Origin: JAUWKC01 sp035527845
Lineage (GTDB): Bacteria; Planctomycetota; Phycisphaerae; Sedimentisphaerales; Anaerobacaceae
Length of the DNA: 64,000 nt
Assembly (NCBI GenBank): GCA_035527845.1
Contig: DATKZT010000112.1
Location: 1 to 64,000, forward strand
Direction of reading: 5' to 3'
Shown: one piece after another, positions 54,193 through 61,540 of the stretch
Layout: the number at the start of each line of letters is the position of its first letter
Numbering within the stretch: the first letter of the stretch is position 1
Made by a program: the position numbers and the translations under genes
Notes under the pieces: generated by a model
What the model was told of the DNA's origin: nothing
What the model saw: only the letters and a program-made list of their open reading frames with translations
Database searches by the model: none

Positions 54193-54251
54193 ATGAAAAC
54201 TGAATTGTTGGACGATTGGTAATGTCAATGCTAATTCGAGTTCTTGTATAG
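54193..54251 (+). CDS. Two overlapping nine-codon mini-ORFs behind a consensus ribosome binding site
   Basis: AAGGAGGTGAGCAAT directly precedes ATG 54193, which encodes MKTELLDDW and stops at 54220-54222. The TAA overlaps a second ATG (54222), giving MSMLIRVLV with stop at 54249-54251. The ribosome binding site is among the best in the window, yet the peptides are too short for normal genes. They may be a leader peptide pair controlling the gene at 54313, or the remains of a frameshifted gene. No family was recognised. Confidence 0.3.
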
Positions 54252-54312
54252 GTTTGTTGTAATTGAATTTGCGTCGTAGACGCTCCGTAAAGGAAAAGGA
54301 AAGGAGTTTGAA

Positions 54313-54834
54313 ATGTACCGTGAAAAATCTAAACGGCTGGGGGGAATTTCGCTTGCGATTGTCTCCATGCTGCTATCAACCTGCGCCATGACAAGCATGC
54401 TGCACGCCCGAGTTGGTCCCTCGGGTTTCGACGTATCCGGCGGCGCCACCTTGTGGAATTGCAAGGATCCCTGCATTGATTGGTGCCTCACTTCTGTGAT
54501 AGAATGCCTTGATCTTACTGGCAGTACGTGTGAAACAGATAGGTGCACAATAAATAGCCTCAGATATCTATATTGCCGGTGTCCCGGTGATGCTTCGCCT
54601 GGGGCAGATGATTGTGTGTATCACATGGATAGCGGTGATTGGTGGCGCGCAGAATATATTCGCTGGCACGCTTGTAATAGTACTACTTACGACTGGGACT
54701 GGTACAAAGAAAAATATTGTGCAAAAGATGGCCTTGGAAACAGTAGCTGGAGCACTCCGTGTATTTGGACCGGTAGTTGCACGGGTGCACTTTGGCGGTA
54801 TCACGAATACACGCCCCGCCCGCGTTGCGATTAG
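54313..54834 (+). CDS. Secreted cysteine-rich protein, unknown function
   Basis: A 173-residue protein with a basic N-terminus and a hydrophobic signal, probably cut after alanine 32. The mature part of about 141 residues has 14 cysteines, starting with WNCKDPCIDWC, and many tryptophans and tyrosines (DWWRAEYIRWHAC, TYDWDWYKEKYC). An even number of cysteines suggests a disulfide-rich fold outside the cytoplasm. The ribosome binding site is strong (GGAAAGGAG). It is followed by a membrane-anchored protein and a C39-like peptidase/DUF1573 protein. This makes it a candidate substrate or partner of that peptidase-like protein. I do not recognise the family. Confidence 0.75.
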   Translation: MYREKSKRLGGISLAIVSMLLSTCAMTSMLHARVGPSGFDVSGGATLWNCKDPCIDWCLTSVIECLDLTGSTCETDRCTINSLRYLYCRCPGDASPGADDCVYHMDSGDWWRAEYIRWHACNSTTYDWDWYKEKYCAKDGLGNSSWSTPCIWTGSCTGALWRYHEYTPRPRCD

Positions 54835-54987
54835 ACAATGCAGACTGTCAGTAAGCAGTTGTGATATATCGGATGAGCAAGTGTGCCGTGTAGGGCACGC
54901 CCCCTCATCACGTTAATGACTTATTCAAGTCAACGAGGACTTTCTTGCCTCCGCAAGAACAGATGTCATAGATAAGGAGTCTCTGCA

Positions 54988-56286
54988 ATGATGTTATCCA
55001 TGCGATACTATCTGGCAATTTGTATGGCGCTTTGTCTATGGCTCGATGTGGACGCTCTCGGCCAGGACGGATTGGAAGTATTGAGAAATTTGAAGAATTA
55101 TGATTCCATCTACGAGGCAGGATTCACAGTCTCGGGAACGCGCAAATGTCCGGAGCATCTTATCCTCGGGCAGGTGATAATCAACGTTGAGCGCAAATGG
55201 AGACTGGCTTTCGAAGGTGGCAGGTGCGCGTATCTTATGGAGATAGTTGAATATGAGAAGCCGAAGTTTATGGACCCCAAAGGAAGAGACCGAGGCAGCC
55301 TCACTCAGGATGGATGGCTGATGCTATCGTTGCACACCAGGCAATGGGGTTATTGGGGCGCAGATGTTTCTGGGAACCATTATGAAGACACCACGATAAA
55401 AGTCAGCCCTGACAATCAGGTCGTTGAAGTCGGAGGGAACATTCACAATTCGTTATTATTTGATCCCAAAGACGCAGGTCCAAATGCTCCCAAGTGTGCC
55501 ATATTATGGTCGTTAGGGCGTTTTTTTTCGAAACTCATCGACGAAGTCACTCTTGTCAAAGAGTCAAGCGATGGGCGCATTACGGTGTCAGCTTTGGGCA
55601 GGAAAGAAGAGGGAGAGCACGGGCGATGGGAGTTGGAGATCGAACCTGCTCCGGCATGGATGGTGAGAGAAGCGCGATTCTATAGCGACGCCAAGCCCGA
55701 CGTCATCAGTTGTGAAATGAAAAACAGCGGGACCGTCTGGAGCGGCTCGTATTGCATTCCGGGGAATGCTGTATTCAATTATGGGGGACCGATTAAGGAC
55801 GCCAGGGTAAGAGGAGATGTGGAGGAACTGACTTTTGACCCTGTGATTGAACAATTCGATGAGAAAGTTTATGAAGGCGCCAGGCAAGCCGTTACCAAGG
55901 ACCGCCCACCGAAACTCACCATACACGACTTCCGGGTTTCTCCGATGCTTGTGTACCAGCCGGATGAGCTAGCGGAGAGGGCATTGGACATTGCATCGGA
56001 CAGTATATCAGAGAGTACGCCGCCAGAAGACAAACTTGTGGATGCAAACAAAGCCGTTGCCAAGGCGGAAAACGAGGGCACGAGAACATCAGGTCCAAAT
56101 GTAAGCGCCACGAGACCTTCCACAAGTCCTTCCACCGGCCCTTCCGTCCAATCGGCGCCGGTTTCGCCTGTCCCTCAGCGTCCCTGGTATCTGTTGCCTG
56201 CAGAATGGTCCGTCGCCGTCTTGATCCTGGCGGTGCTGACCGCCGGATGTGCTTGCTTCTTTTTATTCAGATCGCAAAAGAGCTAA
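54988..56286 (+). CDS. Exported, C-terminally membrane-anchored protein, unknown family
   Basis: The 432-residue protein starts at tandem ATGs behind AAGGAG. It has a signal peptide (about residues 1-24) and an N-terminal domain (about residues 25-290) with beta-rich character that faintly resembles LolA/outer-membrane-lipoprotein-sorting folds. A proline/serine/threonine-rich linker follows (about residues 350-395), then a single membrane helix close to the end (about residues 405-428). It is followed only 3 nt later by the C39-like gene, so the two are translated together. Function is unknown. The layout suggests a surface or periplasm-facing anchored protein. Confidence 0.75.
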   Translation: MMLSMRYYLAICMALCLWLDVDALGQDGLEVLRNLKNYDSIYEAGFTVSGTRKCPEHLILGQVIINVERKWRLAFEGGRCAYLMEIVEYEKPKFMDPKGRDRGSLTQDGWLMLSLHTRQWGYWGADVSGNHYEDTTIKVSPDNQVVEVGGNIHNSLLFDPKDAGPNAPKCAILWSLGRFFSKLIDEVTLVKESSDGRITVSALGRKEEGEHGRWELEIEPAPAWMVREARFYSDAKPDVISCEMKNSGTVWSGSYCIPGNAVFNYGGPIKDARVRGDVEELTFDPVIEQFDEKVYEGARQAVTKDRPPKLTIHDFRVSPMLVYQPDELAERALDIASDSISESTPPEDKLVDANKAVAKAENEGTRTSGPNVSATRPSTSPSTGPSVQSAPVSPVPQRPWYLLPAEWSVAVLILAVLTAGCACFFLFRSQKS

Positions 56287-56289
56287 CGA

Positions 56290-57843
56290 ATGCATGGCAA
56301 TATGAAGACCGCAATACGCTGGCTTACCACCTTCCTTCTTATCTTCGGTAGCGCCTTTGGCATTGCCTGCTGGTTAAGCATGTCCCCACGCGTGCCAACC
56401 CAAAAGCTGGACCCCTCCAATCCCAAACATAGGAACATGCTTTGCGGTCCCACGAGCCTCTTCAATGCGCTGGGACGTATAGGTGTCAACTGTCATTTTA
56501 GGGATCTGGCCTCGCAATGCGAGATTAGCTCCAAAGGCGTCACGCTGAGGGAGCTTGAGCGAGTGGCCAATGGCGTAAAGGAGGCGAAGAGCCGTGTCAA
56601 GCGACTGAACTGGGACGGCCTGAAACGCTTAGATGGCGCGGCCGTGCTGTTTGTGAATGACGATCATTTCATAGCCGCAGATCCGCGCGAGACCCCGCCG
56701 AGCAGCAGCGCAAAGGGCGCCGCCGTGCGGATTTACGACGAAGCCAGGCCGGCTCAATGGATGACACGCGAGCAACTGGAGGAGATTTGGACGGGCGAAA
56801 CGTTAGCCATTGAAAGACGCGGCCCTTCCTTGCGACAGGACACCGGTCCTCGCATCGAGTGGGAAGACTGCTTTATTGATAACGGAGTGCTGAAGCCCAA
56901 TTCAATCAGCCAGTACGCTTTTTCGTTTCGCAACGTGGGCAGCGCTGATTTGACGATTGATAGCGTCAAAAAGAGTTGTGGCTGCGCCACATATACCCTG
57001 ACGAGTGAGCGTCTTGCGCGGGGGCAAGCCGGCGTAATAGAAGTGCAAGTCGATCTTGAGGGCAAGGAGGGCTATTTGCTAAATCATCTCGCTGTAAAGA
57101 CGAATGATCCAGTAAACCCTTTATCCATTCTAAGAATGGCTGCAGGGGTCCGAAAAGCGCGCGTCCTTTCTGCTGAGAGAATAAGTCTGGGGGATTTACC
57201 ACAGGGTGGAAAGGTAACGCGGGAGTTCTATGCAACCGATCCTGGATTCGACGGCTTGAGAATCCGTGATGTTTCCTTTCTGCCAACCACGGGGCTGGAT
57301 ATATCAAAGCATCTAACCTGTTCGATCACCTATGACTTGCTGGGGGATGATATTCAGCGTGTTGCGAAACTTTCGGGATATCTAGGTAAGCCGGAAGACT
57401 ACGTAATACGGTTAGCGTTAGAAGCAAGCGAGAAATGTCCCGTTGGGCCTTTTCAAGGCGAAGTAAGTGTTCTTGCAGTGGCTGACGATGTAATTTCGAC
57501 GCATAAAGTAATAATAAAGGGCGCTGTCGTCCAGGACATTCATCCGGTCCCTGCTGTGGTATTGATTGCGCTTGATGGTGAAGGCGCCGGCAGCGCAACG
57601 ATCCAATTACGGAGTTATGCTAAGCACGACTTCCAGATCGTTGACGCATGGGTAGATAGCGGGACTTCTGTAAAGATTGACCGAGCAGATAGGCCGCAAG
57701 CTCCCGGCCCAAAGTTTGTTCTATCGACCTTGATGCCTGCTGTCGTCGCGGCTGCCACGCCCATAGAGTCCGCCGCGTTCTTCAAACTGCACAATGGCAC
57801 GGTGATCCGCGTGCCCATAACCATTTTTAAGCCTCCGCAATGA
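56290..57843 (+). CDS. Membrane-anchored C39-like peptidase fused to DUF1573
   Basis: A 517-residue protein with one N-terminal membrane helix (about residues 8-30). Residues 45-175 form a C39-like papain-fold domain: cysteine 52 in LCGPTSL, histidine 126 in NDDHFIAADP and aspartate 150 in VRIYDEA. The oxyanion glutamine normally about six residues before the cysteine is not visible, so activity is uncertain. From about residue 190 comes a DUF1573 domain with the typical KKSCGCA (cysteines 230 and 232) and then further beta-rich repeats. This fusion is known in planctomycete genomes but not functionally described, to my knowledge. It overlaps the next gene by ATGA. Confidence 0.83.
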   Translation: MHGNMKTAIRWLTTFLLIFGSAFGIACWLSMSPRVPTQKLDPSNPKHRNMLCGPTSLFNALGRIGVNCHFRDLASQCEISSKGVTLRELERVANGVKEAKSRVKRLNWDGLKRLDGAAVLFVNDDHFIAADPRETPPSSSAKGAAVRIYDEARPAQWMTREQLEEIWTGETLAIERRGPSLRQDTGPRIEWEDCFIDNGVLKPNSISQYAFSFRNVGSADLTIDSVKKSCGCATYTLTSERLARGQAGVIEVQVDLEGKEGYLLNHLAVKTNDPVNPLSILRMAAGVRKARVLSAERISLGDLPQGGKVTREFYATDPGFDGLRIRDVSFLPTTGLDISKHLTCSITYDLLGDDIQRVAKLSGYLGKPEDYVIRLALEASEKCPVGPFQGEVSVLAVADDVISTHKVIIKGAVVQDIHPVPAVVLIALDGEGAGSATIQLRSYAKHDFQIVDAWVDSGTSVKIDRADRPQAPGPKFVLSTLMPAVVAAATPIESAAFFKLHNGTVIRVPITIFKPPQ

Positions 57844-58214
57844 TCGCGCAACATGCGAAGGGCAAGCAACATTGTGCTGAAATAGTAGGCCTTTTCCTCT
57901 TGGTAGCAGCAGTTCTAAAGGCCGCCCAGTCGCTCAGCCAGCCCGCCGCCAGACAGTACAAAATGCGGCGGGATAGTCAAGAGTTGCCGGATCGAGAAGT
58001 CGTACAGGCTTTTACATTCGATTCACCAACCACACCATACCATTTGCCGGGCGCGATCACCAGCGTCAAGGAAGACGCGGAAACTTACGAGCTGGATTTA
58101 CCCCTGCCGCTTTGGGAGGGCGACCCGAAGACCGTGCCGCACTATCGGCTGAACGAAGAGACCATCGAAAGGATAATCGACTGGGCCGAGCGTTTCCAGG
58201 CCGCCGCCCATTAA
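57840..58214 (+). pseudogene. Probable truncated MauE/DoxX-like gene joined to unrelated sequence
   Basis: The start overlaps the DUF1573 gene (ATGA), as expected for an operon member. The first 37 residues contain one hydrophobic helix (VGLFLLVAAVLKAAQSLSQP) like the first helix of MauE/DoxX-type membrane proteins, which often accompany such genes. After that the sequence changes to a hydrophilic stretch (from about residue 38) ending YRLNEETIERIIDWAERFQ. That stretch looks like the end of a soluble enzyme I cannot name, and no further membrane helices follow. I interpret this as a deletion or recombination joint near 57950. A genuine small protein cannot be excluded. Confidence 0.45.
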
Positions 58215-58228
58215 GGTCCCGCACAGCC

Positions 58229-59167
58229 CTAAGTGAGATTGTCTCGGTACCAGCCTATGGCCTTGCCGAGACCTTGTTGGAAGGATACTTTCGGCTCGTA
58301 GCCGAGAAGACTCCGCGCAAGACTGATGTCTGCAAGCGAGTGCTTTATATCGCCGGGCCGGGGGTCGGCATATATCGGCTCAACGCGCTTGCCAAGCAGC
58401 TTGTTTATCATATCGATAATCGCATTAACCGTCACGGCCTGCCCGCACGCAATGTTCACCACCTCGCCCCCGGTGTGCTTCGCCCGCGCGGCAAGCAGAT
58501 TCGCATCGACCACGTTGTCAACATAAGTGAAATCCCGGCTCTGCTCGCCGTCCCCAAAAATTGTCGGAGGCTTGTCATTCAGTACGGCCGTGACAAAGGC
58601 CGGTATAGCAGCCGCATACTGGCTCGTCGGGTCCTGGTGCGGACCGAAGACGTTGAAATACCGCAGCGAAACAGTCTCCAGACCAAAGACCTTATAAAAG
58701 ACCGAGCAGTAATACTCCCCAACCAATTTGGCCACCGCGTATGGCGAAAGGGGCTGCGCCGGCATCGTCTCAACCTTCGGCAGTGTCGGCGTGTCACCAT
58801 AAGCCGACGAACTCGACGCATATACAAAACGCTTTATCCCCGCATCGCGTGCAGCCAACAGCAAAGTGAAAGTCGCCTCCACGCAATGTTTGTGCGTCGC
58901 GGCCGGGTCGTCCACGCTACGAGGGACGGACGGAAGCGCCCCTTGGTGTAAGACAACGTCGACGTCCCTCATTGCCGAACGGGCAACGTCTTCATCACCC
59001 ATATCGGCTTCGACGAATTCAATCTTGTCGATAAGAGAATTGAGATTGCTCTTCTTGCCGGTCAGGAGATTGTCCACAACTCTTACAAAACAGCCTTCGG
59101 CAACAAGTCTCGTGCAGATGTTCGAACCGATGAAACCGGCTCCGCCGGTGACCAAGAATCTATCCAT
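58229..59167 (-). CDS. UDP-sugar 4-epimerase-like SDR (WbpP/GalE type)
   Basis: A 312-residue extended SDR. NAD-binding GGAGFIGSNI is at residues 8-17, the catalytic serine is in VYASSSSAYGDTP and the tyrosine/lysine pair in SPYAVAKLVGE. FNVFGPHQDPTSQYAAAIPAF and RPGDIKHSLADIS are characteristic of the UDP-GlcNAc/UDP-GalNAc 4-epimerase group (WbpP, TviC). It would supply sugar nucleotides for an exopolysaccharide. The neighbouring Wzc-like and TPR genes on the same strand support that role. It ends 15 nt from the truncated gene on the other strand. Confidence 0.9.
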   Translation of the reverse strand: MDRFLVTGGAGFIGSNICTRLVAEGCFVRVVDNLLTGKKSNLNSLIDKIEFVEADMGDEDVARSAMRDVDVVLHQGALPSVPRSVDDPAATHKHCVEATFTLLLAARDAGIKRFVYASSSSAYGDTPTLPKVETMPAQPLSPYAVAKLVGEYYCSVFYKVFGLETVSLRYFNVFGPHQDPTSQYAAAIPAFVTAVLNDKPPTIFGDGEQSRDFTYVDNVVDANLLAARAKHTGGEVVNIACGQAVTVNAIIDMINKLLGKRVEPIYADPRPGDIKHSLADISLARSLLGYEPKVSFQQGLGKAIGWYRDNLT

Positions 59168-59227
59168 AAAAGAAACCTTCCCTGAACAAGTCGCGCCTGC
59201 AGCGCCGACCTCGCGCCGCTCTATCGG

Positions 59228-61477
59228 CTAAACCGACGGAGCTGGCTGCATCTCCTGATATCTTCGATAAGATTTGAACTGCTCCCGGAAATAACCGCCC
59301 TTCATGGTCCTCACCGCAAAAAGCACGCACCCCGATATGGGCGCACTCACTTGCTTAAGTTCCAGAATCGTCCTCTGAGCGGCGCCCCTCCTTGTGTAAG
59401 CCGCGTTAAATACCAATAGCGTGCCGTCAACGATTTTCGCCAGCACTTTCGCGTCACTCACAAGCAAAATGGGAGCGCTGTCAATTATGACGTAGTCATA
59501 GCTTTTGCGACAGTCCTTTAGCAGTTGTTCCATCCTGTAGCTTCCGAGCAGCTCCGTCGGATTCGAAGGGATGCGGCCCGAATAAATTACGTCAAGACCC
59601 TCAAGAACATCGCACCTTCTGGCTTCCTCGTAACCACAAAGCCCGATGAGCAAAGAGCTCAATCCAAATTCCGAATCGCCTGCAGCAATACCATCAGCCC
59701 CCGACGACGGAAACACGCTCTGCAAACTTGGCCGCCTAAAACTCGCGTCTATCAGAAGCACTTTCTTATTATCAGCAACAAACGCCGTCGCCAGATTAAC
59801 TGCCACAGAAGTCCTGCCATCGCCCGGCATGCCGCTGCTTACGAGCAGAACTTTCAAGGCGTTTGCCGAACCAGACAGACTTAAATTCGTCCTAAGCCGC
59901 CTGTACGACTCCCCTATCACCGAATACGGCGCCTGACGAACAACATGACAAAGGTCTTCTACCTCGCTAACCGCGCTGTCCTCAATCGCGTCCGGAATAA
60001 CACCCAACAGCGGGATGTGCAGATACCTGCTCACGTCTCGCGGCGTCCGCACCAGGTCGTTCAGCAACTCTATAAGGAAAGCAAGCCCCACCCCGACAAG
60101 CAGGCCCAGTACCGTGCCGCCGGGGAAATATAACTCCCAACGAGGAGAGCTCACCTCCAGCGGCTTCGGAGCTTCGCCGACAGGGCGAACCTTCGGAGTC
60201 TCAGGGTCATCATATACTATTCTGAGCTTGTCAATCGTCTCTTTGACTGAGTCAAGCATCTCCCTTTTGTTGTCCCTTATCGCCGCCCGCTGCTCATACT
60301 GCACACGCGCCAGGTCAAGTTGTTTCTGCTCCTTCGCCGCCTCGTCGCGCAATTTTTGCAGCTCCTCCAGCCTTTGACGCAACACCACCAACTGGTCCTG
60401 AGCATTCTTGACATTCGATTGTCGGATCAGCTCGCCGACGTAAGCCTCCCTGAGCCGTATCTCTTCCTTGATCCCGTCTATCACTTCCCGAACCTGAAGA
60501 ACCACCCGGTGATTCTCACCGAACTTCGCAAGCACACCCGCAAGCGCCGACTCCTGAAGCGCAAGCCGCTGCCTGAGTGTTATAACAACAGGGTCAGCCT
60601 CGACCTGACGCGAGATCTGCTCCGTAACCGGCCCGGTCGCTAACTGCTCGAACTCTTTAATAATACTTTCAATCTGGCCTACCTCCAGACGCCGGTCGTT
60701 CAACTCAAGCTCCAAAGCATTCAACCTTACAGTGATTGTGTGCTGAAACCGACGCTCTCCGGAGATTTCCAGATCGCTTATGCCATACGTTGTACGAACA
60801 TCCTCCAATGACTTTTCCGCTGCATCCAGGTCTCTCTGAAGATTGACCTTTTGCTGGTCGTACTGCAACAGTCTCGCACTGATGTCACTCCGCGATGCCG
60901 TGCCTCGCCACCGAACAAACAACTTTACCATTTCGTTCACTATGTCCGCGGCTTCCTGTGCGTCGCCGCAGGTCATTGAGACAGTCACAAACTCTCCGTC
61001 TCTCTGAGGATAAGCCGTCAGATTCTTTTTCAAGTCCTCAAAGGCCCGCGTAATACACTTGTGCTTTTCCGAAGCGATGTCTCCAAAACGCCCAAACCAC
61101 TTCGTTCGCTGTATTGCGTCCAGATCAATCAGTCTCTGCAGTGTGCTCTGCTGCGTCAGAAGAGCCGCTATTGACGTACGATAGCCGTACTGAATGTCTT
61201 TTTGAACCAGCGGTGAAACGAATGTCATGGGGTCCTTTTCCGCGGGGGAAAGGACCTGAATGTAAGCTTCCGCCCTATACTTGGGAACATAACGCAACAA
61301 TAGATACCAGGCCACACCGCCGACGACAAAACCCAATATCGTCAAGGACACCATCAGCACTATGTGCCGACGCAATATTCCAAAAACTTCCTTCGGCGTC
61401 AGCGCCGCTGCCGCCGCCGGCCTCGCACCCATTCGGCCGCTCATTCCACCTGTACTACCTTGTCCTTGTTCCACCAT
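59228..61477 (-). CDS. Wzc/BY-kinase-like polysaccharide chain-length protein with altered Walker A
   Basis: A 749-residue inner-membrane protein. A Wzz domain has membrane helices near residues 37-60 and 455-475. A large coiled-coil periplasmic part (about residues 190-420) lies between them, and a cytoplasmic BY-kinase-like domain follows. The kinase Walker A reads GMPGDGRTS, with arginine 555 where the family has lysine. Walker A' reads LLIDASFRRPS, lacking the second aspartate, and Walker B is VIIDSAP. Three tyrosines remain at the C-terminus (GGYFREQFKSYRRY). It probably still organises polysaccharide export, but kinase activity is doubtful. The start is 60 nt beyond the epimerase region and is typical. 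Confidence 0.88.
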   Translation of the reverse strand: MVEQGQGSTGGMSGRMGARPAAAAALTPKEVFGILRRHIVLMVSLTILGFVVGGVAWYLLLRYVPKYRAEAYIQVLSPAEKDPMTFVSPLVQKDIQYGYRTSIAALLTQQSTLQRLIDLDAIQRTKWFGRFGDIASEKHKCITRAFEDLKKNLTAYPQRDGEFVTVSMTCGDAQEAADIVNEMVKLFVRWRGTASRSDISARLLQYDQQKVNLQRDLDAAEKSLEDVRTTYGISDLEISGERRFQHTITVRLNALELELNDRRLEVGQIESIIKEFEQLATGPVTEQISRQVEADPVVITLRQRLALQESALAGVLAKFGENHRVVLQVREVIDGIKEEIRLREAYVGELIRQSNVKNAQDQLVVLRQRLEELQKLRDEAAKEQKQLDLARVQYEQRAAIRDNKREMLDSVKETIDKLRIVYDDPETPKVRPVGEAPKPLEVSSPRWELYFPGGTVLGLLVGVGLAFLIELLNDLVRTPRDVSRYLHIPLLGVIPDAIEDSAVSEVEDLCHVVRQAPYSVIGESYRRLRTNLSLSGSANALKVLLVSSGMPGDGRTSVAVNLATAFVADNKKVLLIDASFRRPSLQSVFPSSGADGIAAGDSEFGLSSLLIGLCGYEEARRCDVLEGLDVIYSGRIPSNPTELLGSYRMEQLLKDCRKSYDYVIIDSAPILLVSDAKVLAKIVDGTLLVFNAAYTRRGAAQRTILELKQVSAPISGCVLFAVRTMKGGYFREQFKSYRRYQEMQPAPSV

Positions 61478-61540
61478 CTCTAAGCACTAAAAAAGATACA
61501 GCTCATCGAATCCGAGATGACCATATTCAATTCTTATACC

